The notes: generated from the sequence alone by a model not told the origin. A DNA stretch of 64,000 nt from Parasponia andersonii (GCA_002914805.1 JXTB01000074.1:645663-709662); one strand, 5' to 3'; positions 10,441-23,420 are shown, numbered from the stretch's first letter. Translations and numbers: made by a program.

Positions 10441-11582
10441 AAGGTGGTAATGGAAAACGTTTAATCGTTGGAAATAAACACCCAACACCAAATTAACATT
10501 TATAATTACTTCCTATTAACTAACCTAATAAGTCTAGTAAAACCTAGAATTAACTAGTAAAGTGGCAAGAAGGGTCGATCTCTTAAAGATTAAATTTTAG
10601 ATTAGTTGTTAAGTACTAAAATTATCATAACCTAACTTTATCTAGGCATCAAAATTAAATGAATTTAGAATAAATTGAATAAATTTAAAGATAAAAAGTA
10701 TTACGTAGATAAAATATGGAAATTACTATATGGTTTTCCCTAATTATTCCTAAATTTATCAAATTAAACAATTTCTAGCCTAATTCCATTAAATTCACTA
10801 ATCAAGGAATATTATCTAACCTCATTCCCTATCTCTACTACCGAATGAGATAATATACCTAAGTACCCAAGTTGATATCCCTACCTAAGTTCAACTAATT
10901 CATTGGCCACATAAATTAGACACAATAAGTAAGGAGAAACACAACTGAATTGACAATGGAAAATAAGTCAACAATTAACAAAATATTTAAAATAAAGTAT
11001 AAAAGGGGTACATCAAATCCTAAGATAGAGAATCAATCTAAGCATAGTAGAATCCATGACTAATCTCATAAAGAATGTCATAATTCCAAATAAATTATAT
11101 ACTACGCCAGTACAAAATTCAAATGAGATTAGAGTGAGAAAGAAGAGGAGAAAGCTCTTTTGTGGAGGTAGAATTTCAAGCCTTCAATTCTTCAAGCATT
11201 TCTCTCAAAATTTCAACTCTTAAACTCTCTCTCTCTCTCTAAGATTTTTAAGCTCTCAAAGGTGTGTCTCTTATCGAACTCTCTACCCCCTAAAATGAAG
11301 GCTAAAGTGTGTATTTAAAAGGCACTAAAATGACCTAAGAAGGAGAGAAATCTAACCATCCATTGGTATTAGATCAAGGACAAAAAATGGTCCTTAGAGT
11401 CTGCCAAAAACGAGTGGACATGTAGCTGTAAAATAGAGAAAACACAGCTTGTGCACATGCTAAAATACGAACTGACACTGTGACACCAATGCCTGGAGCT
11501 GAGGCAACGCAATGCCCATTTCTAGACACCATTGTGCTTAGCTGCTGGTCCAGGCATTGGTGTCACAGGCATTGGTGTCACA
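10441..11582. other. ~1.1-kb insert within the left Copia LTR, unclassified
   Basis: This segment is absent from the right LTR. It has no coding capacity. Its middle (about 10560-11290) carries words typical of plant LTR leaders: GGCAAGAAGGGTCGATCTC, a CT-rich run near 11225, and TAAAAGGCACTAAAATG. It ends in an inverted/direct repeat cluster. It may be a solo LTR or other retroelement fragment. No matching target duplication was seen. Confidence 0.4.
11479..11582. repeat. 18-base inverted repeat plus adjacent direct copy
   Basis: TGTGACACCAATGCCTGG at 11479-11496 is exactly complementary to 11550-11567, leaving a 53-base loop. A 16-base-period direct copy of the right arm follows at 11566-11582. 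The structure could fold as a hairpin with two alternative 3' arms. Confidence 0.85.
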
Positions 11583-11890
11583 ATCAAAATATTATCACAA
11601 ATATTATGCATGAAATATCCTTTATTAAATATCCCAAATATTCAATAAATATCCATAAATAATAAATACTTTTTGAGCATAATCCTAATAATCTTGTGTC
11701 TGCATAAAAAGTAATTTATTAAATCTTTTGCATCCTTAGACCTATAAAGTGATCCTCAAAGCTCTTGTCAGGCAGTACTTTAGTCAATGGATTAACTAGG
11801 TTATTTTCTGACTCGATCTTGCATATAGTCACTTGTCCTCGATCAACAATATCTCATGAGATGATACTTTCTTTCAATATGCTTCGCTCT

Positions 11891-12321
11891 TTAGTGGCTC
11901 CTAAGTTTTTTTGAGTTGGCACTTGCTCCACTATTGTCACTGTATAAAGTCAATGATTGACTAGCATCATGAACCACTTGTAAATCTATTAAGAATTTTC
12001 GGAGCCAAACAACTTCTTTAGCAATCTCACAAGAAGCTACACAACTTTCATGGTGGAGCCAACAATGTAAGTTTACTTCATACTCCTCCAAATAATAGCT
12101 CCTTCGCCAAGAGTAAAGACAAAACTAGAAGTTGACTTTCTGAAGTCAAGATTTGATTGGAAATAAGAATCCATGAACCGAATAAGAGTAAGATCTTCTC
12201 CCAAATATACAAGCATATAGTTCATAGTTCTTCGAAGATACTTTAGAATATGCTTGACTACCACCCAATGTTCTGGTACTTGGTTTGATTAGAATCTACC
12301 AATAACTCCCATGGCAAAGTA
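11891..12321 (-). pseudogene. Copia RNase H fragment of the outer element
   Basis: Minus-strand frames at 12073-12264 and 11891-12091 carry the words typical of Copia RNase H: HILKYLRRTMNYMLVY, then 'SFVFTLGEGAIIWRS', 'EIAKEVVWLRKFL' and 'LYSDNSGASANSK'. This is the C-terminal end of the outer element's pol. The upstream part of pol lies beyond the inserted element. Fossil. Confidence 0.85.
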
Positions 12322-12326
12322 TATAT

Positions 12327-13999
12327 TGTTGGGAATATGTCATAGAAAGCAGTTTCTTTGTTTGAGATTTTAAAAAATGTTTATTAGATTTAAGTATTAC
12401 CTATTTTTGTTAATAAATTCCATATTATGTCCCAATAATGTACATGTGATGTTTATGTTTTCTATTATGCAAACATCTAAAAGTTTCCATGACTAATAAT
12501 GAGTAATAAATAATTGTTCATGTGAAGTGTTCACATGTGGGAGACTAAATTATTTATTTTATTATGTCTAAATTAAATGTTCACATTCTACAAATAAAGA
12601 TGGAATACTTTATTTTGCGATAGAATGTAGTGTTGTCTATTTTAACCGGATTGATGAAGTCTCCAATCATCGAAGTGTCTGACTTCGGATAGAAACACTA
12701 ATGCGTTATAAGAAAGTTATAAGTGCATTGAACTGGACCAAGTGAAAATAGAATTTGAGGTTAAGTGCCATAACTCAATATTCTATCTTTCACTATTAGT
12801 CTAGCACTATTGCAAGATTACCTTAATCCTAGTAATTGTCGGACTTGCTTTCATGAGTTTCATCTTTTTGACTTACTAAAGGACTAGTTCCGATTATATG
12901 GTTCGAACTCCGGTATCTTGGAAGATAAAATTTGTGAATTGACGAGAACGCCTTTCATGATTTGGACACCATGCATATAATATCACTTTGAATTTTTTTT
13001 CAAGGACTTGGATAATAAAAAACCAGGCACCAGGTATTCACTTTGTGAATTTGACTGTGTTTGTATGGGCAGTTACAAACACCGTAGTTAATTATTATCC
13101 ATTAGATGAAAAATGGCAACTCAAAAGAGAATATGAACTAGAGGGGTAATACGGTAATTTCACCTCACTAGTACGGTATTACATCGGGGGTATATCTACA
13201 GGTATAGTATATGCTAAATGGATCAAGTTAATTAAAGTGTTAATTAGCTTCACAGAAAATATATGACATTTAGTCTAAGAATGCAATATTGGGCCTATAG
13301 TGGAGTGTCCCAATATTAATGGACATGGCCCAGTCATAATTAAGAGTTAATTATGATTTTGGGTAGTTGGCCTATTGAAGTTTAGACTATTTAGATCCAT
13401 AAGATCCCCTGTTTAGCTTACACATGGCCCAATAACTAATTGAATGGTCAGTTGAGCCCAATTAGCCCATTAGGGTTTACATCTCTTTAAATACTTAAGA
13501 GAAAAGTTCTCCTAAGCTACTCTAAGTGTTCTACACACCACTCATGCACAAAAACTGTGCATTTTCGTGTGACAGAGAGAAAAAGAGAGAGTGGGAAAGA
13601 TAAGCCGCCGCGGGAGAAGTCCCGTGTTCGTTTATGGTCGCTAAGGGAGAGATACCCATGATCGTAGACATGCACTCAAGGAGAAGGAAGATCGCCTTCC
13701 GGATCGTTTGCTCATCTCTCATTAGGAATCAAGAAGGTGCTCACACACCGGATCATTCAACGGGCTCTAGAGAATGGATAGAAAGGCTCAATGTTTGTGA
13801 AGCGCTTCTAGGTTTTATCTAAACCAAGATCCATGAATTGATTTATGTTAGATGAACGATCCTACGTTTTTTATTTTGTAAAGTTTCAAGAAATTTTTTA
13901 AAATACCTATTCCGCTGCATTCTTGATTTCTTTACAAAACTGCGGAAATCGTTTTCGGAAAAATCATTTTTCGAGATATATTTTTCGGAATTTCTATCA
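12327..13999 (+). repeat. 5' LTR of the inner Copia element
   Basis: It begins TGTTGGGAATATG and ends TTTCTATCA, and aligns along its whole length with 20055-21711. It contains no gene. The short frame at 13634-13822 lies in the R/U5 region and has a counterpart in the other LTR, so it is not evidence of a protein. Confidence 0.93.
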
Positions 14000-14001
14000 A
14001 T

Positions 14002-14013
14002 TGGTACCAGAGC
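14002..14013 (+). promoter_or_regulatory. Primer-binding site of the inner Copia element
   Basis: TGGTACCAGAGC, two bases after the 5' LTR, differs at one place from the initiator tRNA-Met complement TGGTATCAGAGC. It confirms plus-strand orientation. Confidence 0.85.
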
Positions 14014-14384
14014 AAAGGTTTTCGATGATCTAGCTTATCTTATTCATGTTTATTCTCTTAAAGTTTGATGATCTTTGATTTCCATGGTGATCTCTATGGT
14101 TATGTTTGGTCTTGTTCATGTTTATGAGTATGCTCTATTATGTATGATGATTGATTGATTTAATGAGTTTCAATGATAATCAATTAGATGCTACTATGAG
14201 TTTATGATCATGTGATTTGTTTTTGATTATGATTCTAGCATGTTCTTGATTTTTTATGTGTTTATGTTTTATGTTATTAATAAAACTACACGTAGAAAGT
14301 TATTTGATCTTTAATTGTGTCATCGTTTTTGAGAAAAAATGTTTGACAATTAAGTTACGGATTTTTGGGATTCGAAAACACTAC

Positions 14385-14995
14385 GAGGCGGCACACGCAG
14401 AGCCTGTATTGCTGCCATGGGAAGACCCGCACGACGGCCGCGCTGGTGGCAACCCCGCACATTGGCCATGTGGGAGCAACTCCGCATGCTGGTCGTGTGG
14501 GTGGCACCTTGTGCGCTAGCCGCACGGGTGTCGGCCCGCTCCTGTGGCCGCGCGGACTTCGTCCCGCTCCTGTGGTCTCTTCGTCTCATGCCCGTAGCTA
14601 TGCCAATGTCATGTGTGACCCATTGGTGTGTGGAATTAGTTCTATACGTAACCGCGTGACATTCTTGAGGACCCGTTCTTTATGCCGTACGTGGGTATGA
14701 CTACACGTCCGCATGCAACGATGTCTCGTACCCATAACCGTTCCACTTTGCCCTGCCTTCGTAGCCGCATGCATGCCGTCTCGTACGCTTGACGTCGAAA
14801 TCTATGTGAGCCCGTTGTCGCTTGGTACTTATCTCGAGTGAGGCCGTGTAGCGTTATGCGAGCCCGTCGGCACTCGGGATAGTCCCGAGCGTGGCCGCAT
14901 GACATCCCGAGGATCGTCCTCGTTACGGTTTCCTGTTCGAACCTTTAGCTTGTTCTGAACTATGCAGCGGCATTTCGATCGGCATCCCGATGCCG
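14385..14995 (+). other. GC-rich island in the inner Copia leader
   Basis: About 600 bases of clearly elevated GC (words such as GGCCGCGCTGGTGGCAACCC, CCCGTCGGCACTCGGG) stand out from AT-rich surroundings and lie between the primer site and the coding part. Several overlapping frames appear on both strands, none with a recognisable domain. I read it as structured untranslated leader, not a gene. The outer Copia element has a smaller GC-rich patch at the matching place (25850-25945). Confidence 0.6.
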
Positions 14996-16950
14996 TTGAC
15001 TTCAGATTATCCTTTTTAGATAATTTCTTATTTTGAAATTTCCTGATTTGAATTTTAATTGGAGATAGTTTAGGAAATTTGAATTAGTTATCTTATCTAA
15101 AATTTGAATTCAAATTTGCTAACTAATATGATAGGATAAGATTCTATCAGAAAATCCTATATTCTTCAATTTTGAAATTTAAGTATTTGAATTCAAATTA
15201 AAGATAAGATCCTTAATTTATGGAAAGATTTAAATAAATGATATGATCCTTAATTTAAATGAATTTAAATTAAAGATAAGATCCTCAATTTAAATAAATT
15301 CAAATCAAGGATAAGATCACTTGATTTAAGGAAATTTAAACGACTATTTAAATATGGATAGGATCACATATTTAAATAGATTTGATTTCAAATTTAAATA
15401 TTGATGAGATCCCACTATTTAAGGAAATCAATTTAAATAAAAAGGGAATTAGTTAACTACCAAAATTAAAATTTTAAATTAAGTAGATATAGATAAGATC
15501 TATATCTTAAACATATTTTAATTCGATTAAAATATAAATTTTCGAAATTAAGAGTTAATTCGAAATCAATTTAAAATTTTAATTAGATATAATTTTTAAT
15601 TAAATATTAAGTGATAATTTTTAAAAATTTTCAAATTCAAAATAGTTGGTTAGATATTTACTAAACTATTTATGAGATAATTAGTTATTTGTTTGAATTT
15701 GAATTTGATTTGAATTCAAATCTAGAGATATTCTAGGAGATTTAAATAGTTAAATCTTTTATAATTTAAATTTGAAACTTATGAAGATTTCGAATTAAAA
15801 TTAGAAAGAATATCTTATCTATCCAAATCTGTTTGATTTTGAATTTGAAATTTGTAGTTAATTTTAAAGAGATTAAAATTAGAAATTATGAGATAACTTC
15901 AGATTTGGCAAAGTTTTGAATTTTCTATTTTTAATGTGATTAAAAATGATGATTAGATATTATGAGATAAATCTAAATTTAAATTTATGTGATTGGATAA
16001 TATTACTATATTAATTGTTTGATAATTAATTTATGATTTGAAATTCAAATGTTAAATTTAAATCAAGAGATAATCTAGAAGATTTAATGAGATTAAATTT
16101 TCAAAAGATTATCTATATTAGTTATCTAATAATTAATTTAAAAATTTGAAATTCAAATGTTGAATTTAAATCTGCAAATAATCTAATAGATTAATATGGT
16201 TAAATATTTTAGATAATCAATATTAATTATGTGATAATTAATTTGAGATTTGAAATTTAAAAGTTAAATTCAAATCAATAGATATTTATAGATATTAAAT
16301 TTGATTAAATCATCTACGTATCTAATTTAAATCTTGTGAAGATTGTAATTAGTTAATATCTACATTATCCAATTTAAATTTAAATAGAAAGTTTATATTT
16401 TATTTTAATGAGATTAAAATAATGATTTGAAAATTATGAGATAATTTCAAATTTAAAAAACTAATAAGTGAGAGATATTTTAATTATGAGATAATTAAAT
16501 TTGTAATTCAAAATTTAAATTCAAAAGTTGAATATGAATTTTGAATATTCAAGGAGATTTAATTTGGATTAAATTTTTAATTAAATAAATTAGATTTTGT
16601 GAAAATCTTAATTATTTAAACTTGAATATTATCTCTCACAGTTATTATTTAATAATTTCTTTTGTCAAAAGATTGTTCAATTATTAAATAATAATAAATG
16701 CTAGAATGATTGATAATCATTAACTTTTCTATTTTATTAAATTCTGCTAATACTTAATTATTATATGAATAATGTTGCATGTATATTCTATATAGAGTAT
16801 TTAATTACATGATTATAGTAACATGTCATATGGGATAGTAGAGCTACTCACATGCAAAATATGAACATGTTTACATAACTGATTTTAGGTTACTAAGTAA
16901 GTTAGATAGCTAGGTAAAATCATTAAATCCCTAATTATAAAATATTGAGT
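14996..16950 (+). other. Extremely AT-rich quasi-repetitive leader of the inner Copia element
   Basis: Nearly 2 kb built from variants of AATTTAAATTCAAAT and GATAAGATC. At about 15203-15420 the word GATAAGATCC recurs every ~35-48 bases, a degenerate tandem array. No coding capacity is seen. It is followed at 16950-17400 by a leader segment with three (C/T)CCGTAGGAG(G/A)-type repeats. Confidence 0.55.
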
Positions 16951-17639
16951 GGGAAAAGGTATGAGATACCTACGGTCTCTATTGTTGGTTCATTATGTAC
17001 TAGGATGAGCCTCGCCTCAGAATCTTGCTGAGCTCCTGTAGGAGGGTTTTCGTCTGGGTAATACTGGAAATGAATTTCTTAGGATAAAGTATTAGGTGGA
17101 CTATATGAGGCCGATCACCCGTAGGAGATGGTCTTATATAGAAAGCTTAATTACTGAAACAATGGTTACACACGCAATTCGAAATACTGATATCCTCCTG
17201 GATGAGTTCTTGTTAGTAGAGTAGAGGACTAAATTAAATGGTAGTTAGAAATATGGGATATGAGATATTTGTCTTATTTTCTAAATGAAATTGTTTCAGT
17301 TTGACTTATTAATTGCATGACTTCCCGTAGGAGGCTTGTAATTAATGGAAAGTTGAATTACCATGAATATTAATGATAGCTCTAGGGATACTTCACTTGC
17401 ATATTATAGATTTTATTTTACATTATGTTAATTATTCAAAATATTTGTTGCATGATGTTTGCTATTATATGGATTAATTTATTTTCATTCAAATAGATAT
17501 GTCCTTAATTCCTTTACCCACTGTACTCACACTCACATAACTTGTATGGTTAGACTATGTTGTCTGGATTAGTGTAACCTAGATTTAGTGCTTATGGCTG
17601 ATAAGTTATTAAGCTTTTACTCTTATATGTTCATTCACA

Positions 17640-20043
17640 TTCACTGGTGAGACTAGTGAAGAGAAATAAAGCATATATGTGGTGGGAGAATTCCTAGAAA
17701 ATTCATTGATATATGATGTCTAATATATTACTACAAGAAATTCAAGGAATTCAAACCACTACAATATTATGCTAAATCTCAATGAGATACCTAATAAACA
17801 TCTTCACCAAGCTAAAATAACTAAAAGTGAATTTTCTAATCCCTAGCTAAAAGGAAAATGTTTCTTATATAGCATTAAAAGATATTGAAAGAAAACTGTC
17901 AGGGATACTTATACAATACTTGATTGGAAGGTAATAACAATTTATTTTTCATTAACTTATTTTAGTCGATGACTTAATGAATCTTGGATAGGATTCAAGA
18001 ATCATTAACCATGTTTGCATGTCTGTTACAAAGAGTTCTATAGAAACCAAAGGGTTTAGTGAGGGCAAGTTCACTAAGAGTAAGGACTTCAATGGCTATA
18101 CTGTCTATACATAAAATGAGAAATATTTAAATTTATATTTGATGAATTTATGAATTAGGACATAAAAATTGTTAAGCAATTATGAAAATTTTGATTTTTG
18201 TTTTATACTTGATGAAACGATATTAGTTTGTTTGTCTCAACGATAAAGTTTCTGTGTGAAAGAATAATATTCTTAATTGTGCTAAATGACATTTTTATTG
18301 ACCTAAATTATTCTCATTGTATGATACTAATAATGACAAGATTGAACATGATAAATCTAATCATAAGAAAGTAAGTAAGTACTAAGAATAAAACATATTT
18401 GTACTTCGGTTATATTAATATAATATGATCCAAAGATTGATTAAGGATAGGCATCTAAACTTGTTAGAAACTATACATTCACCAATTTGTGAATCCTATC
18501 TAGAAGGTAAAATGACTAAAAGGTCCTTTGTTAGAAAAAACCTAAGAGTACAAGAATGTTTTAAAAGTAGTACGTATTGTTGTCTGCGGGTCCTTGAGCA
18601 ATCAAGCCTAATGAGGTTTTGAATATATCATTATGAATGATTATTCAAAAATTTTGTTATGCTTACCTAATGTGACTGCTAATTTAATTCTTTCAAAAAG
18701 TTCAAGGAATTAAAAGTAGAAACCGAAAGGTAATTAAGAAAAACATAAAGACTCATCGATTGGATCGAAGTGTTGAATACCTTTATAGAGATTTCTTAGG
18801 AATATCTCATAGACAATGAAAATTTTTGGCTATGATTAAGTTGTTATTCAATTATTCATTATTACGACCCCAAAGTAAGTTATTTCTTAAGGAGCTAACT
18901 GATGATGTAATCAGCCTATCTATGAAAGATAGATTAGAGTAAGCACTTAGGAGGGATAAATCACTAGAAGATCAACATATATCAGACCCTCATTGTAGTG
19001 GGAGGATTGTGAGATAATCTAGTAGATATTTGGAAATAGGAGAGTCCTATAACCTAGAATCTGATTACTTTATCTACTAAGAGGAAATAGATGATGTTGA
19101 TATAGATCTTTGGCAAAAGGTAGTAGAATCCATATTAGAGTCTATATATTCTAATAAAATCCGGGATCTTATAGATCTACTTGGAGATATAAAACCTTTT
19201 AAGTATAAATTAGTCTATAAGAGGAAAAGAGAAATAGACATGAAAGTAAAGACTTTCAAGGTAAGTTAGATGCAAAAGGATTATATACAGAAAGAATATC
19301 TATTTTGTTATTATGATCAAGTCTATTCATATACTCTTTTCTATAGTCGTATCTCTTGATTATGAGATATAGGAAATGGATGTTAAGATAGCTTTCCTGA
19401 ATTGCAATTTTGATGATTGTATCTAAAAGATATAGCCAGAGGGATTCATTAAAAAAGGCCAAGAAAGTAAAGTTTGTGAAACTTTAGAGATCTAATTTAT
19501 AGACTTAAGCATTGGTCTAGAATTTATTGATTTGATCAATACATAGACGAATCTTGTATCTATAAAAGATTCAGGGCAGCAAAGTGATTTTTTTGATTTA
19601 TATATATTGATGATATACTAATCATTGAGAATGCTATAGGATGACAATCATCAATAAGAATTTGGTTAGCACAATAGCATGATATTTATTATGTTGTTAG
19701 AATAGTAAGTTGTTACTAATCCAATCCAGAACCTGAACATAGAGTTATATTCAAGTGTATCCTTAAGTATCTTTAGAGAAATTGGAACTATATGCTTGTC
19801 TATTCTGGAGAAAGATCTAACTTATATAAGATATATTAATTCGAATGCTCGATCTAAAAATATACTCCAGAGGATCAACCTTTTGTTATGTGTTAACCCT
19901 AATAGCGAGATGCTATAGTGAGTAAAATACCCTTAGCAGAAGAATTTTACTGATTCATTTACCAAATCTTTAGCAATCAAAGTATTTGAGGATCACCTAG
20001 AAGGAATAGGACTGCGTGATATATCACATCTGCTATAAAGGGC
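17640..20043 (+). pseudogene. gag-pol remains of the inner Copia element
   Basis: Decayed plus-strand coding sequence: a gag-like start near 17716, integrase/RT remains through 18.4-19.5 kb, an RT catalytic-box remnant (YIDDIL) near 19605 and RNase H words (LKYL, WNYMLVYSGE) near 19770-19820, ending just before the polypurine tract. Broken in many places. It is a fossil that cannot make protein. Confidence 0.75.
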
Positions 20044-20054
20044 AAGTGGGAGAT
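20044..20054 (+). promoter_or_regulatory. Polypurine tract of the inner Copia element
   Basis: AAGTGGGAGAT immediately precedes the 3' LTR start TGTTGGG at 20055. This is the typical plant Copia plus-strand primer and supports the boundary. Confidence 0.85.
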
Positions 20055-21711
20055 TGTTGGGAATATGCCCTAGAAAGTAGTTTCTTTGTTTGGCATTTTA
20101 AACAATGTTTATTAGATTTAAGTGTTATCTATTTTTTGTTAATATATATTATGTCCCAATAATATATATGTGATGTTTATGTTTTCTATTATGCAAACAT
20201 CTAAAAGTTTCCATGACTAATAATGAGTAATAAATAATTGTTCGTGTGAAGTATTCACATGTGGGAGACTAAATTATTTATTTCATTATGTCTAAATTAA
20301 AAGTTCACATTCTACAAATAAAGATGGAATACTTTATTTTGCCATAGAATGTAGTGTTGTCTATTTCAACGGGATTGATAAAGTCTCCAATCATCGAAGT
20401 GTTTGACTTCGAATAGAAACACTAGTGCGTTATAAGAAAGTTATAAGTGCATTGAACTGGAACAAGTGAAAATAGAATTTGAGGTTAAGTGCCGTAACTC
20501 AATATTCTATCTTTCACTATTAGTCTAACACTATTGCAAGATTAACTTAATCCTAGTGATTGACGGACTTGCTTTCATTAGTTTCATCTTTTTGACTTAC
20601 TAAGGGACTAGTTCCGATTATATGGTTCAAACTCCGGTATCTTGGAAGATAAGATTTGTGAATTGATGAGAACGCCTTTCATGATTTGGACACCATGAAT
20701 ATAATGTCACTTTGAGTTTTTTTTCAAGGACTTAGATAACAAAAAAACCAGGTGCCAGGTATTCACTTTGTAAATTTGACTGTGTTTGTATGGGCAGTTA
20801 CAAACACCATAGTCAATTATTATCCATTAGATGAAAAATAGCAACTCAAAGGAGAATATGAACTAGAGGGGTAATACGATAATTTCACCTCACTAGTATA
20901 AGATTGGATCAGGGGTATATCTTTAGGTATAGTATATGCTAAATGGATCAAGTTAATTAACTTCACAGAAAATTTATGACATTTAGTCTAAGAGTGCAAT
21001 ATTGGGTCTATAGTAGAGTGTCCCAATATTAATGGACATGGCCTAGTCATAATTAAGAGTTAATTATGATTTTGGATAGTTGGCCCATTGAAGCTTAGAC
21101 TATTTGGATCCATAAGGTCCCCTGTCTAGCTCACACATAGCCCAATAACTAATTGAATGGTCAGTTGAGCCCAATAAGCCCATTAGGGTTTACATCTCTT
21201 TAAATACTTAAGACAAAAGTTCTCCTAAGCCACTCTAAGTGTTCTACACACCACTCATGCACAAAAACTGTGCATTTTCGTGTGACAGAGAGAAAAAGAG
21301 AGAGTGGGAAAGACGAGCCGCCACGGGAGAAGTCCCGTGTTCGTTTATGGCCTCTAAGGGAGAGATATCCATGGTCATAGATGTGCACTCAAAGAGAAGG
21401 AAGATCGTCTTTCTGATCGTTCGCTTATCTCTCGTTGGGAATCAAAAAGATGCCCATACATCGGATTATTCAACGGGCTCTAGAGAATCGATGGGAAGGC
21501 TCAATGGTTGTGAAGCACTTCCAGGATTTATCTAAACCAAGATCTATGAATTGATTTATGTTAGATGAACGTTCCTACATTTTCTATTTTGTAAAGTTTC
21601 AAGAAATTTTTTAAAATACTTATTCCGCTGTGTTCTTGATTTGTTTACAAAACTGCGGAAATCGTTTTCAGAAAAATCATTTTTGAGATATATTTTTCGG
21701 AATTTCCATCA
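20055..21711 (+). repeat. 3' LTR of the inner Copia element
   Basis: TGTTGGGAATATGCCC…TTTCCATCA, collinear with the 5' LTR over ~1.66 kb with scattered substitutions and short indels. It is followed by the second TATAT target copy. Confidence 0.93.
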
Positions 21712-23420
21712 TATATCAGGCCTAGTACATAACATGGTATATATGAGACTTCCTAGTGTCGAAGCATATAGTATCCTCTTCATGTCTTCTATCTCTTTTG
21801 CATTCTTAGGAGATTGCTCTTTTGATAGTTTAACTTTATGTCGAAAAGGCAACAACCCTTTCTTAGAGTTTTCCATGTTAAATCTAGCCAAGATTTTATC
21901 TATATAAGAAGATTGTGATAAAGATATAGACTTGTTCTTCCTATCACAAATGATTTGGATTCCTAGTACATAGCTTATTTTATAAAGGTCCTTTATATCA
22001 AATAGTTTTGCAAGCTATACTTTAGTAGTTGTTATTGCACCTACATCGTTTCCAACGAGTAAAATGTCATCTACATAAAGTACCAGAAATATTGATTTGC
22101 CATTTTTTTTTCTTTTTGTAGACACAAGGTTCGTCTACAACTTGATTATATCTATAAGATTTAATAGTTTGATTAAATCTTATACTTCACGATCTAGATG
22201 CTTGTTTTAGTCTATAAATAGACCTATATAAGAGATAGACTTTTTTCTCTTGGTCTTTTTCCATAAAACTGTCTGGTTGCACTATATAGGTACTTTCGTC
22301 AAGATTTCTATTTAGAAATGTAGCCTTGATATCCATTTACTTATAATTGAAGGCTATGACTATTGATAAAAGAATACGAATAGGCTTTATCATAGCAACA
22401 GGAGGGAAGATTTCTTTATTATCAATTCCTTCTTTCTAGGCATAACCTTTTGCTACAGGCCTTACTTTGAAGGTCTCAATCTTTCCTTTTATTCCTCTTT
22501 TTTTCTTGTAGACCCATGTGCACCTAATGGGTTTTACTTTTTCGGATAAATCCATAAGTTTTCAAACATGATTAGAGTATATAGACTTTATCTCAGATTT
22601 CATGGCCTTTTATCACGAGTTGGCATCAACATCCTTCATAGTTTCATCATAGGTAGAGGGATCTGCTTCCAAACATTTATAGATAGTCTGGAAGAATTCA
22701 CCTTGCCATCTTTCAGATTATCTTACAACCTTCCTACTGCGACAAGGCTATAGAGGATTCTAGGTTATTTTAGTGACTGGTTGTTGTTGTGCTATGGACT
22801 GAATATTTTGTTCTACAGGAAGTAGTCCACCGGTTGGTGGTGCTTGCTCTAAAACTAGTGGATTTATAGCTTGAGTCCCATATAGAACTTATTGCTGTAA
22901 AACCACTTTTGTGTTGGAGTACTCATAGTTCTCTGAAATGATATCATCTCATTCATCACAAATGTTTCAATATTTAGAACATTTATGGTTGATGTCTCCC
23001 TGATGATTTCTTCAATAATTACTTCGCTCTTAAGCTTGTAATTCTTCATATAGTCCTTTTCTAAGAAGGTTGTACTAACAAATACCTTGTTGTCAGTTGT
23101 ACTATAAAAGAAACCACCTCTCGTACCCTTGGGATAACCTACAAATATTAGATTCTCAAATCCGATTTCATCTTAGCTTTTATTTCTTTAACACATGAGT
23201 AGGACTGCCTCATTTACGAGGATGAGACAAATAAGACTTGCAAATAGTCCATGATCATGAGGTGTTCTAGAAACAAATTAAGATGAAATAATATTAAGAA
23301 TCACTATTTGTATTCCTAAAATGAGGTTTGTAATGATGAATAATAGAATGAACCATGTAAAACAAAATTCTATTTTTCTTTTTTGTTATACCATTCTACT
23401 GAGATATGATTAGTGTTGAG
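21712..23420 (-). pseudogene. Copia reverse transcriptase and integrase remains of the outer element
   Basis: The minus strand reads Copia pol from right to left. Integrase C-terminal words lie near 23400-23080 ('VEWYNKKEK', 'VIPRVREVVSFI'), then RT with the catalytic box LYVDDILLVGND around 22070, then 'ILYASTLGSLIYTMLCTRPD' at the left end, where the inner element has inserted. Fossil with many breaks. Confidence 0.85.

Larger units (their letters stand above)
9428..11690 (-). repeat. Left (3') LTR of the outer Copia element
   Basis: It starts TGTTGGTTATAATTTA on the plus strand and ends ATAATCCTAATA. It matches 26472-28010 over about 9428-10440 and again at about 11583-11690. The middle is replaced by ~1.1 kb of unrelated sequence. 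It contains a (TC)n microsatellite at 9701-9739. Confidence 0.75.
12327..21711 (+). mobile_element. Inner Copia LTR retrotransposon fossil, nested in the outer one
   Basis: A 9.4-kb plus-strand Copia element with paired LTRs (12327-13999 and 20055-21711), a primer-binding site, a polypurine tract and a perfect 5-base target duplication, TATAT (12322-12326 and 21712-21716). It landed in the opposite orientation inside the RT/RNase H part of the outer Copia element. The internal part is degraded with many breaks. The LTRs differ by roughly 5-7% judged by eye, suggesting an insertion some millions of years old and younger than its host element. Confidence 0.93.

Noticed and set aside
13634-13822. 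Short plus-strand frame, with a counterpart at 21239-21535
   Set aside because: Both lie in the same part of the paired Copia LTRs. The repetition reflects LTR duplication, not a gene.
14256-14905. Several Ala/Arg/Cys-rich frames suggesting a GC-rich gene, rDNA or bacterial DNA
   Set aside because: Frames overlap on both strands, have no recognisable motif, and the segment sits in the Copia leader. No rRNA-like conserved words seen.
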